Source: Polyporus tsugae
Lineage: Eukaryota > Basidiomycota > Agaricomycetes > Polyporales > Polyporaceae
Assembly: GCA_024305745.1 (NCBI GenBank)
Contig: JAHRBS010000007.1
Span: forward strand, 3,720,001-3,784,000
Direction of reading: 5' to 3'
DNA: 64,000 bases
The position numbers were made by a program, and so were the translations under genes. Positions 1 to 14,836 of the stretch are shown here, one piece after another. The notes under the pieces were generated by a model. It had not been told where the DNA came from. It searched no databases and saw only the letters and a list, made by a program, of their open reading frames with translations. Positions within the stretch are counted from its first letter, which is position 1. The number at the start of each line of letters is the position of its first letter.

Positions 1-342
1 ATGGGTGCGACAGTGCGGCTCTCACCGTCGGTGGCTCAGTGGCTCAGTTTCGAGGGCAAAAGACACCGGCGAATTAATGCCTTGCTTGCGTTCCTGACGG
101 GCGTGACAGCTCGGCACCCTATCTGAATGCTGCACTCGACAATGGCTCAGGGCTACGGCCCATTGCGGTGACGCAAGCGCAAGGTGCCGGTTCGGCGGTA
201 AGTTGTGGCCCGCAGGAAACCCGTATGTCTAGATTGCACACTACGCCCCGCATACCATTCGCCCGGACATCCTGGGGGTTTGGTCCGTTCCATCCGCCCA
301 ACGTGTCCACTGCTTCTCGCCGGTCCGCCGAGTTGGGCCTTG

Positions 343-349
343 TATAAAA
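343..349 (+). promoter_or_regulatory. TATA-box-like element of the terpene synthase gene
   Basis: TATAAAA lies about 125 bp upstream of the terpene synthase start codon and is followed by a pyrimidine-rich stretch, the usual layout of a basidiomycete core promoter. The rest of positions 1-473 shows no coding sequence I can support. Confidence 0.45.
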
Positions 350-473
350 CATGGGAGGCAATGTCTGCCTTCTGCCTTCGTCATTCGTTCCTCGTTCCTT
401 CAGGCACTCCGCCTTCCCCTTCCTTCTTTAACCTGTTCATACCTTACTACCTTCGGTTGTCAGACTACTCATC

Positions 474-1951
474 ATGGCCATAGCTGCGTCCAAGCCCAAG
501 CCAACTCCCGACCAGTTCGTCCTTCCCGATCTCGTTTCGCACTGCACCTTCCCGCTCGCATACCATCCACGCGGGGACGAGGTCGCCGCCGAGTCCGTCA
601 GGTGGTTGGACGAAGGGTGCCCCGAGCTCTCACCCAGAGGCCGCAAAGCGCTGTACGGGTTGCAGGCGGGCGAGCTCACCGCCTACTGCTATCCCTACTG
701 CAGCACGGAGCGGTTGCGGGTCGTGAGCGACTTCATGAACTACCTCTTCCACCTCGACAACGTTTCGGATGGCATGATGCGGAAAGGCACCGAAGAACTC
801 GCGGATTCCGTCATGAACGCGCTGTGGTTCCCTGACCGGTACATGCCCACCGCATGCGAAGGCAAGGAGCAGCCCGCGGACGAGGCCAGCGCTGGGAAGC
901 TCGCGAGAGAGTACGTCAGTCCCTTGTAATCGTCCCCCCCCCGGGCGGCGCAGCAGCGGTTCTGTCATGCATGATGCTGACGGTGGACACATGTTTCGTT
1001 CGCAGTTATTGGACGAGGTGTACACGGGACGCAAAGCCCGGGCCGCAGGCACGCTTCAAGGAGAACCTGGAGCTCTTCTTCGAAGCCGTCCACCAGCAGG
1101 CCAGGGATCGCGATACCAAACTCATCCCGGACCTGGATTCGTATATCAGCGTGAGTGTCTGCGAAGCCCTCGGCACCGGGGAGAGAGCACGCATGCTTAT
1201 CACGAGCAACCGTCCGGTGGCTTCTTCGTTCTCGCTCTCTCACGCGCAGGTCCGGCGAGACACGAGTGGGTGTAAGCCGGTGTTCGACTTGATCGAATAC
1301 GCGATGGACATCGACCTGCCCGAGCACATCGTGCGGCACCCGGTCATCCAGGCTCTGAACCAGGGGGCCAACGATCTCGTTACTGTACGTGCCACATCTC
1401 GTTCGAATCTCCCACGCGACGAGTCATTAACCATCCTTTTCGTTCCGGTTTGACAGTGGAGCAATGTAAGCGTTGATCCGCGTCCACGGCGCTGTGGCTG
1501 AAGCTGATATGGCCACCTTAGGACATTTTCTCCTACAACGTGGAGCAAGCTCGGGGTGACACTCACAATGTGCGTTGTTTCGGACTAAGGCGCTCCGATT
1601 TTTGCCACTTCGAGCCTAAACCGCCACTTTGTCACGATCTCACAGATGATCGTGATCCTCATGGAACTTCGCGGCTGCGACCTCCAGACCGCGGTGGACT
1701 TTGTCGGCGAGCTGTGCCGACAAACCATCGACACCTTCATGGAGAACCAGCGAAACGTGCCGTCGTTCGGCCCAAGGCTCGACCGGGATGTTACGTTGTA
1801 CATCCAGGGGCTGCAAGACTGGATCGCCGGTTCGCTCCATTGGAGCTTCATGACCGAGCGGTACTTCGGCAAGTCCGGAACAGAGGTGAAGAAACACCGG
1901 GTCGTGAAACTGCTCCCACGCCGTCCAAAACGCATACACCTCGGCGCATAG
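474..1951 (+). CDS. sesquiterpene synthase (class I terpene cyclase)
   Basis: Predicted class I terpene synthase that would ionise farnesyl diphosphate with Mg2+ and cyclise it. My exons are 474-910, 1006-1150, 1250-1384, 1457-1465, 1522-1569 and 1646-1951, giving 359 aa, normal for basidiomycete enzymes. The aspartate-rich motif reads LDNVSD (about residue 98), a D-N-x-x-D form. The downstream metal-binding NSE motif reads NDIFSYNVEQ (about residue 243), and the C-terminal RY pair is present in WSFMTERYFGK. Exon 4 is only 9 nt (W-S-N) and supplies the Asn of the NSE motif. The start follows the TATA element and a CT-rich leader. No P450, prenyltransferase or transporter gene is adjacent, so no biosynthetic cluster is visible. 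The product cannot be predicted. Confidence 0.9.
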
Positions 1952-2379
1952 TGGTGGTACGCTGCGGCGAAACTCCTTTGTCGTGAACCTTTTGCTGACT
2001 GTTACGCAGGACGAACCGCCTCTTGGTGTCATACCGCCTTGATTAAATTGTATTTATATCTGACATCTCATAGAGACGACCTACGCTCCTTCGACACCTC
2101 CTCCCGCCGTTCATTGACGATCGAACATCCTATTGTTATTTAAGGATCATTCCTAGTAACTTATATACTCGTGTCTAGTATCAGTATTACATTATTGGGC
2201 TTTGAATACATGGTTGCCTGTTACACATGGATGAACAGATACAATGTTCAAGAGCGTGAACTAAGGTGGTGTAGATGCATTATGTAGGCTCAAGATATGA
2301 CAACAAAACGATAGCAGCAGATGACAGACAACAAACAAGACACAATGTGATACAAAGCAAGACGGAGGCATTCATCTAC
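1952..2379. other. AT-rich intergenic region between convergent genes
   Basis: This is the 3' flank shared by the terpene synthase and the SNF2 gene. It is AT-rich, and I see no gene or repeat in it. Confidence 0.6.
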
Positions 2380-2933
2380 TTAATCAGCAAAATGTATCTG
2401 CTTCCGCTTCTTCTGACGTGGCTGTGTCGATATCTCAACGTGGACCGCAAGTTTCCGCCGGGGTATTGAAGGTGCAGCTTCGACAACTGAGATCTCCGAA
2501 GGTCGAGGTGAGGCCGAGGTTGACCTCTCTTGGAGGCTGACCCGTGGAGGTGGCCCGAATTCGAAGAGGGGAATGTTGAGGTTCACCTCACGATCTGCAA
2601 CTGGGAGAGGCAAGAATGTTGGATGCTGCGGTCGAACGTCACACCATGTTTACGTTTACCTGTCAGAGGGTAGGAATGATACATACCTCGATGAAGTCGC
2701 GGATTGTCCGGTCATCGGTGACTTCCTTTGTGAATTCCTGCTTACTCTCCTTGAGCGCCTTGCTACGAGCCACAATGACCTCTTCAGCCGTGTTTCGGAT
2801 GGCCAACGTCTTGACTAAACCTAACGTCAGCCATCACGACACGCACAGGATCCAGACACACTTACCGACGACTCGATGGTTTTGGCCAATTCGGTGGACA
2901 CGCTATCAAAGACTGTCAACAACACCATGACTA

Positions 2934-3245
<312 letters not shown>

Positions 3246-3738
3246 TTATTAGGGGTCATGGGTTATGGGAGGCGTCGATATTAGGCGCCCACCAAGGGAC
3301 GAGACTTCTGATTATAGGCGCCCACCATGTGGTGGAGTCGTTCGTACATAGGTGGTCTAACTAGACTAGTCTATCTAGTACGTGCAAAGAAGTCAGTGAT
3401 TTCAGTAGGGACCATAATCGATTTGTTCTCGGCGCGACGAGCAAGGAGTTGAGATTTTCGCAATGCAAAAGTGGCTTCTAGGACCTTAAGCCCTCTTTTG
3501 AGGATTTCGATCGCTTTCGGGGCCATAGGGAGGAGCGACAGGGGATTAAGGAACAATTTTATTCAACCGCAGCACCGTATGTGCCCAACAATTGAAATTA
3601 CATAACGTCCAGGTATGCCTTTATCCCGGCCCGAAGGGGTATGCGTATGCGTTATCAGGGGATTATGCGTTTTCCCCCCTTCCCCAAGTCGGGAAAGGCC
3701 TCGAGCCATGCGTTATAAGGGGTTATGCGTTATGAGAA

Positions 3739-3763
3739 GTATGCGTTAAGAGGGTGTCTACTG
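3739..3763 (-). repeat. right terminal inverted repeat of the TA element
   Basis: 25 bp, a perfect reverse complement of 3194-3218, followed by the TA target-site copy at 3764-3765. Confidence 0.92.
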
Positions 3764-6700
3764 TATATTCCAAATACTTGACTCGGACGAGGTCAAGGGC
3801 TTCAGCGATAAACGACAGCGTAGAAGGGGATTCCGAGAAGATCAAGAACTTCTCGTCCACCCCATAAGTGAGAACCTGTGGCATAGAGGAAACATGTCAG
3901 GAAAATGTGGTTGCGCATACGACTCCGGAACACCCACCTCATTGAGGACGTAGTCCAGTTTGGTGGAAGTGGAGTTTCCAATCCTCACGGCCGCCATCGG
4001 AGACAGCCGCAAAAGACTGGAAGCGACCATGCGCTGTGCGCCGTCTTCGTTCCTGATTGGTGCCACCTCCTGCCCGGTCACACTCGCCGTGAGGCGTGCC
4101 GCCGCCGCCTGGTACTCCAACCGCACTTCCTCGAGCTTCTTCTCCATGACCTCTCGTTTCAGGGAGCCGAGCGAGTTCTTCGCCGAGTCGTCCTTCCGAC
4201 GGCGCTCCCGCTTGTCTTTGGACGACTTCTTCTTGAGGCGGTTGTGCAGCGCTTCGAACTCCTTCCATCGTCGCTCCTGCTCGAGGACATGCTGACCCAT
4301 CGCGACGATGTCGGGGACTTTCTTGAGGGGATGCTGGGTGATAAAATCCCGGATCTTCATGAGGGCAATGGGTGGTAGGAGGGGAGGGTCGCATGCTTGT
4401 CGGGTGGCTTCCGAGAACATGCTCCATCCATCAAAGACATCGCGCTTGAGCTTGGCGACGCGATGAAAACAGTGGTAATGTGACTGTAACCCGAGCCATA
4501 TCGGGTCCTCCATGGCAGACCGACTGCCGAGGAAAGTCAGCACGCGTACTTTGTAGGGACAGCAGGAGGGGAGCTCACAGATGTTGTATGGACTCCTTGA
4601 TGAGTGCGAAGTCTTCGGAGCTCCCACTTCGTTCCTCTAGATGGCTCAGACATCGCTCGGCATTGATCACGCGCTCTTCGAGCGAACTGTCAACAACGTG
4701 CCAGAACATAATGCTAGAGCATTCAAGTTTGAATGATCAATACTGAGACAGCAACGTGCTAGGGCAGCAACTCACTGGGAAATGTTTGCGACCAACTCTC
4801 GAAGATGTCCGGCATTCTATGCAGACAATAATCAGCAGGTGAATGGGCAAGAAGCCAGCAACACTTACTCGTGCATGGAAGAGATAGTCTTGATCCCTCC
4901 GTTCCGAGTCAACCGCATTGACCGCGATCGTGGCCTGGATCAAGTTGTAGGTCTTGACCGCGTAAGGATCCATGTCCAGGAGGACCGTGTCGTGTTCGAG
5001 GAACGGAAGCCGAACATCCTGCTCGACATCTTCGATGCTGCGAAGCATCAGGTCAACCACAATCCTCTATTGAAGCCAGATAACTGGCACTTGGCAGACG
5101 TACCGATGGCGCACCATGACTGACGCCATGACCTGCGAGAGGACCTTTGTGTCGCCGGGGAATGGGCCCTCCGGCTCAAAGATCGGGTCTGTGACGAGCG
5201 CGCTGAATGTCTTCGGGTCCGATGCGAAGGGCTTCATGAGTAGGAAGTCGGCGAACATGGTCCCGAGCTTGCGGAAGTCATCCCGCTCGCTACGGTGCCA
5301 GCGGCGCTGTTCGCCGCTGTCTCCCCCAGAGGTGCTGTCCTCTTCCTCTTCGTCGTCTTCGTCGTCTGGGTACTGTAACTCGTCTCCTGAGCCGAAGTTC
5401 AGCCCGAGAAGGTTCGCTGAGGTAAACCCGATGTTAGTATGTGCGCCTATGAACTCGTCACGGATGGATCAAGGAGGGCAAACTTACTGGTTGGAGTACC
5501 AGTTACAATCCACCTGCGCTCGACGCTGAGCAGCTTGGTGAAGATGGCATAATCCGTGCGCTTCTCTGCGGTGTTGTGACCTTCATCGACCACAAGTCTC
5601 TTCCACCGAATTTGCAGGAGGGGCGAAACATTGTCTCGCCTACTGCATGTACACCGAGGAACGCGGACGATGTTACGTAGCGGCTTGCACTGGCAAGGTG
5701 GCATGGCGAACAGCTCGTCTGCGGCCTTCTTCTTCGCCTCTTTCGAGAATCCTAAACAAAAGCTGCCCATCAGTTCAACATGCTCGGGGCATTCAGCCAT
5801 AACGCATACTGGAGTGGCTCATCAAGATGATCTGTGAATACGATGCGATAAGCACACACGAACACCCAAAATCACCAGATGCACAATAACTCACGTCGTA
5901 GTCCGTCGCGAGAACTGGAGCGTCTGGAAGCTCGTCTTTGTCCCCCACGTCCAGCACCCGCAAGAAGTCAGTACAGTGCTTCAATATTTCGTTTGCCCAC
6001 TGCCTCTGCAAATTGTCTGGCACCACCGCCAGCGTCGCCGTCGTCAAGTACATCACTTTCGGCGCAAACGGACTCCCGCCCCGCGACGCGTACACGTCGC
6101 GCGGCGGGTCCGTGTGCAAGTAGAAAGGCACGTTGGCCCTGAGCGGCTTCCACAGGCGCTGCTCCAGCACGTCCTGGTGCTCCAGAAAGTCCTGCTGGTC
6201 GCGCAGCCGCTGGGCGTTCGGATGGAGACGCAGCTGGTGGAATATGATCTCCGTGAGCGAGGGGACGCCGACGTCGCGGTAGGCCGGGGGCGGCAGGATG
6301 CCCTTCTTCGGGAGCTTGTCGCGCTCGGCCGTGGCGGCGGCTGTCTGGAAGTGCCGGAGGGCGAGCGGCGTCATGGGCACGCGCTCCTCGTGGTACGCCT
6401 CTTCCGGCGCGGAGAGGTCGTCGAGCGTCGCGAGGATGAGCGACAGCGTCATCACCGTCTTGCCAGTCCCTGTGCCACCGCGCGCGCGGAACCACCGTCG
6501 GTAGTTAGTGCCGCTACAAACCCGGTAAAACACGCATATACTCACCTAGTTCCTCGCAGAGGATCCCTCCCGGGACGGAGGTCACCCGGGGGCGCTCCGT
6601 GACGATCTCGAACGTCGCGGGCTGCAAGTAAAACGTCTTGCCGTCCATCCCGCGGAGAGGGAGGTACAACGGGTCTTCTATCGAGCCCACGTGGTTCTCG

Positions 6701-7342
6701 CGTGCCACCATCGTCGACACCGTGCGCCGCTGGTACGGATAAAGCGTGCTCCTCAGCCCTGGCAGGTCCCCAATGAGCTCTGCCGGCGCAGGAGACGGCA
6801 GCTCGTTGTAGATGTCCAGGAGCGAGCGGTTATCCTGTGCAATCGAGGTCGAAGTCGCAATCAGCATACACGTTCTGCGGCGAGCACGGGCATGGGCGAC
6901 CTACGCTGATCTTCTCCCAGAAGAACTTCGGCGTCGACGGCGACGCCGCGTCCCCGTCCCAGAGCGAGCGGTCCTGCCGGATCCGCAGAAACAGGTCCTT
7001 GAGGCGCCGGCGGCCAGGGCGGAGGATGGCGTCTTCGTCCCGTGCTCGGAGCTGGCCCTTCGACCCGGGGAGGTCCCATGGAATCAGGTAGATCCGGATG
7101 CGTAACTGTAGTTGCTGCTCCTCCACGGCGTACGTTGCGGCGACGAACCGGTGGCGGATGAGAAAATGTAGGGACTCCAGTGTCCCTGAGGCGTCCTGGA
7201 CGCCAACGACAGCTGTTGGGAACCGAGTCCAGCCGTCCTCTGCAGGTTCCCCTGTTCCGGAAAAATCGATCAGGGGAGTGGGGATGGGGAGGACGATGGA
7301 GCCGACTGGCAGGAAGTTGTTGAGAGCAGTGTAAAGCTCCAT

Positions 7343-7854
7343 GTCATCAGGTATAACACGGCAGGCGGGCGGGATTTGAGTGGCGGTTGGAGACGCTGCC
7401 AGGCGCTAGTACAGGTAGTAAGATCCAAGGGGCGGCGAATTATGGGAAGGGCCTTGCTCTGGAAGGCAGTATGGCCAGGTCACCTATAACGCACAAGACA
7501 AAGAAACAGTCGATGTGGTGCGAGCTTGAGTTGTTGAGGTACGGCTACGGCGGAGCCACAGGGGAGCTGCAGCTTGATCAGTGCCAGTCGAGTGTGGTCC
7601 GTCGCTGGCAAAAGATGCGTCCAGTGGCTGTGCACTCCAAATAAGTATCGTACAATTACTCGTGTGCAGGCTTAGCTAGCTTATTCCTCGCTGGATACGT
7701 CTCGAATAATAAGCTAACACGTGTCTATCCATCAGCGACGCACCTCTAGCTATAACTACTAAGTATACACATACACCGTATACTGCGACCGTCTATAAAC
7801 TATACTTCTACAGTCTATAAACCAACTTGAACCCGAGCCCGTCCTCGCTACGTG
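7343..7854. other. intergenic region between two minus-strand genes
   Basis: It holds the promoter side of the SNF2 gene and the 3' side of the amidophosphoribosyltransferase gene. Around 7640-7830 it is rich in CTATA/TATAAAC runs. I see no gene. Confidence 0.5.
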
Positions 7855-10277
7855 TCATGACAGCGAGTACGAATTATGCAAACCTACAGTACTGTCCGCA
7901 CCGTTCATTGGCCCACTGCACCCAACGGCAATCTCCCGACTTTCGATGGTGCCGTTTGGCTCATGCCTCGCCGCGCCACCACCCTTGCCCTCCGTCGTCC
8001 CCAGTCCGCCGACTTCCATCTGGTTCTTGACGTTGTCGGCGCGCAGCTGCTCGAGGCTAGCAAGGTAGTCCTCGTCGACGCCGCCCGTGACGTATTCGCC
8101 CGTGAACACCGAGCAGTCGAACGCGGGGATGGACGGGTTGAACTGCCTGACGGACGCGATGAGGTCGGGGAGCGTCTGGAAGATGACGAGGTCCGCCCCG
8201 ATGGCCTCCGCGATTGCGTCCTCGCTGCGGTTGTACGCGACGAGCTCGCTGCGCGACGGCATGTCGATCCCGTACACGTTCACGTGGCGGATGGGCGGCG
8301 CGCACGACGCGACGATGACGCGCTTCGCGCCGACATCCTTGGCCATCTGCACGATCTCCTTCGACGTCGTCCCGCGCACGATCGAGTCGTCGACGATGAG
8401 CACGCTCTTGCCCGCGAACTCGAGCGCCATCGCGTTCAGCTTCCGCCGCACGTTCTTCCGCCGCATCTGCTGCCCCGGCATGATGAACGTCCGCCCGACG
8501 TACCGGTTCTTGATGAAGCCCTCGCGGTACGGCAGCCCGAGCTTCTGCGCGAGGTTGAGCGCGGCGACGCGGGATGTGTCCGGCACGGGGATGACGACGT
8601 CGACGGCGAGGTTGTGTGCGGAGAGCACGCGCTGCACCTCGTCCGCAAGCGCGTCGCCCATCGCCATGCGGCTGCGGTAGACAGAGATCCCGTCGAGGAC
8701 CGAGTCGGGGCGGGCGAAGTAAACGTACTCGAAGATGTCGGGGGAGAAGGTCGCGGGCGGGGAGACCTGTCGCCGGCTCACGCCACCGCGAGTGATGATG
8801 ATGGCTTCGCCAGGTCTGACGTCTTCCCACTCGGTGAAACTGCTCGCGTCGGCGACGACGCTCTCGCTGGCGAAGAGCCAGTCCTTCCCTGCGCCACCGC
8901 CGAGAGCCTTGCGCGATCCCATGCCTAGAGGTCGGATGCCGTTCGGGTCTCGGAAAGCGATGATTCCGAAGCCGGCAAGCATGGCGACGCATGCGTACGC
9001 GCCCTTGACCTGCCCCATGAGTCCGCCGATGGCGGTGAAAATGTCCTCCTCGTTGATGCGGAACTTGCCCGTCTTTTGGAGGTTGTCGGCGAAGATATTG
9101 AGGAGGAGCTCCGAGTCGGAGGTGGTGTTGATGTGCCGATGGGCGACGGCATCCATGAAGTGCAGGAGAGATGGGGTGTTTATGAGGTTACCATTCTGGA
9201 GTGATGGTAAACATTAGAATCCGTATCCGAAGGTAGACGGTATATAGAAGGCTTCGCGCGCGCAGACAAAACAGAGAGTCGGGAGAGAAGGAATCGCACA
9301 AGACACCTTCCCTGTAACGTCTGGTCATTCCCTTGCGGATAGATGGGGCTGACTGGTCCCTGTCCTTCGCAGCAAACTGCTCAGTGCTGAGCGCGTCCCG
9401 AGGGCGCGGTCTCTGTGCACGAGCCCGAGGATTTGCGCGCGAACTAGGGACTAATGTTCTGCGCGAGACGACGCCAAAAGCACGCATATACATGGTGTTA
9501 ACAGCCTTCCCCCTACGCGCGGGGTTTGTGTTCTTTACCGCAAGGCGCGGTAATGCATGCACGCATACAGTCAACTACCACCTGCGGAGATTGCGCGACT
9601 AAGGCGCACATCGACGCGTGCAGTCAAAGCTTGGCGTAGGCCGGTATCTCAGACGCGGAGTGGCAGTTTAGTACATCGCGTCGAGCGAAAGGACTGGAGC
9701 ATCGGTAGGAGGGGTCTCCATCAGCCCCTACAAACCCCGCCAGACGTTTTGGAACACGTTCCTAGCCTTCTCCTCCTCCTGCTTTCCATTCCGGGGCGTG
9801 TTCCAAAACGGCTGGTTTGGAATGGGGAAGACGGTAGAGCATCGAGGGACTTACATGGGCCATAACGATGCCATACGGCGAGTTGACATAGAATGGTTGG
9901 GCTTCAGCATGGTTTGAGCTGCCAGCCGTCGGATATCTTACTGTGCATTCGTTAAACCCATAGGTAGACGAATACACATGTCCGAGTGGCGACATACCAT
10001 GGCCGACACCCATCCCGCCGATAAGCCTTGAAACGGTTGAGGCGTCAAAGACGTCTCTGACCATGCCGTTTGCCTTGCATTGGTAAAAGCGACCCTTCGG
10101 ACCGCAAGTAACGATGCCGCACGCGTCCTGACCTCGATGCTGGAGAAGCGAGAGGCCTTCGCAGATCTCAGAAGCAGCGTCGATCGTCGGGTCATGGAGG
10201 AGCAGGCCAAGGATTCCACACACTGCCGGGCAAGCGGGGTTAGATTAAGGTCGTGCAAGGACGGCTGTTTACTCACT
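7855..10277 (-). CDS. ADE4: amidophosphoribosyltransferase (first step of purine synthesis)
   Basis: Transfers glutamine amide nitrogen to PRPP to make phosphoribosylamine, the committed step of de novo purine synthesis in the cytosol. Exons read as 10277 (one base), 10222-9998, 9940-9855 and 9195-7855, giving 550 aa, a normal length. The N-terminal Ntn glutaminase domain begins MCGILG with Cys2 as nucleophile and continues with LLQHRGQDACG and VGHVRYPTAGSSNHAEAQPF. The C-terminal phosphoribosyltransferase domain has the PRPP loop VLIVDDSIVRGTTSKE. The ATG is assembled by splicing: the A is the last base of the leader exon and TG the first two bases of the next. The third intron, 659 nt, is far longer than others here and lies just before NGNLINT. 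The gene is divergent from ATP synthase beta. Confidence 0.95.
9740..9815. repeat. 19-bp inverted repeat inside the long ADE4 intron
   Basis: Arms 9740-9758 and 9797-9815 match as reverse complements at 18 of 19 bases around a 38-nt loop, so the intron RNA could fold into a strong hairpin. I see no target duplication that would prove it is a mobile element. Confidence 0.7.
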
Positions 10278-12649
<2,372 letters not shown>

Positions 12650-12764
12650 GCGACTTGGATGCGCACCCTCGTGCTATTGGGCGGCCGGACGGGCGGACGA
12701 TTGCGATTGCGACGACGTGGGTGGTGCAGGGCTGGCTCCGCTTACCTTAGACCCTTGCATTACC

Positions 12765-12770
12765 AATAAA
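12765..12770 (+). other. polyadenylation signal AATAAA of ATP2
   Basis: A canonical AATAAA lies 116 bp after the ATP2 stop codon. The rest of 12650-13171, the space to the convergent F-box gene, shows no other feature. Confidence 0.55.
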
Positions 12771-13171
12771 ATGAATCGCACTTTCTAATGCCGCATCTTC
12801 ACCGTGTCTGGCGTACCTTGTGCTGTCTTCGCTGTTAGTTGTTTTGAGAGTACCATAAGTTGAATAGACGTATGGTTTGCGCATGTGGTTCATGTAACCT
12901 GATGGATGTTCGAGGTGTTTTGTGAAGCGGATTGTGTTGGTGCAGGCGTGTGATTATTATGTTGGTGAATGTCGCGTCGCCATGATACTCGGCCTGTGTC
13001 CGGACCGTATCTGAAGGGAGGTAAATCCAAGGTGATTGCGCCTCTAAATATCCCCCTTGACTTAGCAAGGGGGCAACAAGCAGTAGTGGGTATGTTCTAA
13101 ATATCAGGTAGACAAAATAGTTGGAGCATAAGTCGAACGTAAAACCGAATGAAAGACTCAAAGGAACGCAT

Positions 13172-14422
13172 CTAGATGCACGAAACGCACAACGTGCCCC
13201 TCTTCTGGAACCCACCCAGCCGCTCCCCAATCTCTCTCTTGACCTCCTTCTCGATCCCCCCGCGGTCGCACAACACGGAGACCCGAAATATCACCATCAA
13301 CCCGCGGAATTCCTCCCGGCTCAACTCTGCATCGATCCGTGCCCAGTCGAGCGCAAGCAGATCACGCACGTCGGCGATCTCGAGCAAGAACGACACCTCC
13401 TGCAGGTGCCGCGATCGTACCTGCGCGAGCATGGCTGTCACCCAAGGGAACAGCCGGCGTTCGACGAACGTCCGGGCAGCGCGTACGTCGAGCCCCCCGA
13501 AGTGCAGTGCGCGCAGGCCGGTGTTGTCCGCGAGGCTCAAGTTGTCGTGGAGCACGTCGACGTCTGAGCCGGAGTCTGAGGAGGACAGCCTGAGCCCGGC
13601 GGGGAACTCGATGTGGAGGGACTCGAGGGAGGAGCCGGAGGCGCGGAGGAGGTCGCCGACGGCCTTGGTGCTGTTGAGCTCGCGCCAGCAGAGCTGGATC
13701 GTCTGTAGCCTGTGTTCGCCGGGGCGCTGGAGGAGCCATTCGGTGACGAGGGTGGGGGAGGACGTCGGGTCGAGGAAGAGGTAGGAGAGCTGCATCTGCG
13801 AGGGCTCAGGCTCGGGCTCGGGCTCGGATAGCGCTGCCTCATCCTGGAGAGACCCGCCGGACTCGAACGGGCCGGGAGAGTCCGTCGCCCAGGAGACGGC
13901 GTGGAAGTAGAGCTCGTGTAGGGCGGGGAATGCGGAGAGGAAGGCGACGACGTCGCGCGAGGAGTCGAAGGAGACTTCGAACAGGAAGAGCTGGCGAACG
14001 GACTTGAACATCGCCAGGAACGCCGCACGGGTGCGTCCGCTCAGGGCGTGCCAGCGCACACGGGCGAGGGCGAGCGTCGTGACGTGCTGGAGCATTGGAA
14101 AGAGCTCTGCGGCGGTGTTCACCCAGGTGTCGTCCTCGCGTGTGACGCCGTCGGGCGCACTCCGGTCGTACTCGGCGCTGAGGGAGAGCTTGCGGACGCA
14201 TGGGGTAATGCTGGGATTAGACTTGATGAGGGTACGAAAACGGGTCACGTCGTCTGAGTGTCGGAGGCGGACGTTGCGAAAGAGGTGGTATCGGCTGCTT
14301 GGAAGCCAGTCCTTGCAGGTCAAGCTGCATGCGCGGAGGGCATTGAGGTCATCCCATAAGTGGTCTATGGCCTGGTCGCAGAGCTCCGGGGGCAAACGGA
14401 TGCAAGGAGACATTGTGGGCAT
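13172..14422 (-). CDS. F-box protein, intronless
   Basis: Open frame of 416 aa without introns. The N-terminus carries an F-box-like helix pair: LPPELCDQAIDHLWDD, then CSLTCKDWLPSSRYHLFRNV. This pattern is common in the large Agaricomycete F-box expansion. The remainder has irregular leucine-rich stretches (for example MLQHVTTLALARVRW and GLRALHFGGLDVR), consistent with a substrate-recognition region, plus a short Glu-Pro repeat near residue 205. The inferred role is substrate adaptor of an SCF ubiquitin ligase; the substrate is unknown. The start at 14422 is the first Met; the Met at codon 4 is equally possible. High GC at third positions supports real coding. Confidence 0.8.
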   Translation of the reverse strand: MPTMSPCIRLPPELCDQAIDHLWDDLNALRACSLTCKDWLPSSRYHLFRNVRLRHSDDVTRFRTLIKSNPSITPCVRKLSLSAEYDRSAPDGVTREDDTWVNTAAELFPMLQHVTTLALARVRWHALSGRTRAAFLAMFKSVRQLFLFEVSFDSSRDVVAFLSAFPALHELYFHAVSWATDSPGPFESGGSLQDEAALSEPEPEPEPSQMQLSYLFLDPTSSPTLVTEWLLQRPGEHRLQTIQLCWRELNSTKAVGDLLRASGSSLESLHIEFPAGLRLSSSDSGSDVDVLHDNLSLADNTGLRALHFGGLDVRAARTFVERRLFPWVTAMLAQVRSRHLQEVSFLLEIADVRDLLALDWARIDAELSREEFRGLMVIFRVSVLCDRGGIEKEVKREIGERLGGFQKRGTLCVSCI

Positions 14423-14836
14423 AGTAGTTCAGACTAGCGCGAATTCATGAAATGAATGCGTTAGAGTTCTGCAGGTCGGGGCTTTGTATCCTTGAAAAAC
14501 TCACTTACAGGGTCCTGCGTCCAGGAGAATTTGAGTACCCCAACGTTGCTAGTATCGTATCCTTATAAGTGGTACCCCGGGGCCCTGCAAACTGTAGATC
14601 GATCCGTACCTCAAAACATATTCTCGGAGCACCCCGTATCAATTCGAAGAGTTTCAACTCCATAATCCCGACGCACTCTGATTGGCCAGTAATCAGTGAT
14701 ACGATGGTGCTCGCGGCGGGAGGACCCAAGGAGAGCCACAACATCAACGAGAATTTCAAGAGAAGGGGACTTTCGGCGGCATTGCAAATCCCATTCGGCA
14801 CAATAATATATAACGAACAAAACTTCAGCCTTACAT
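14423..14836. other. intergenic region, F-box promoter and upstream flank of the tRNA
   Basis: No coding signal that I can support. An AT-rich TAATATATAA stretch lies about 25-30 bp before the tRNA, where fungal tRNA genes often have a TATA-like element. Confidence 0.45.

Noticed and set aside
7876..8928. 350-codon plus-strand open frame opposite ADE4
   Set aside because: Antisense shadow of a strongly conserved exon; the Asp/Val/Arg-rich translation has no family match.
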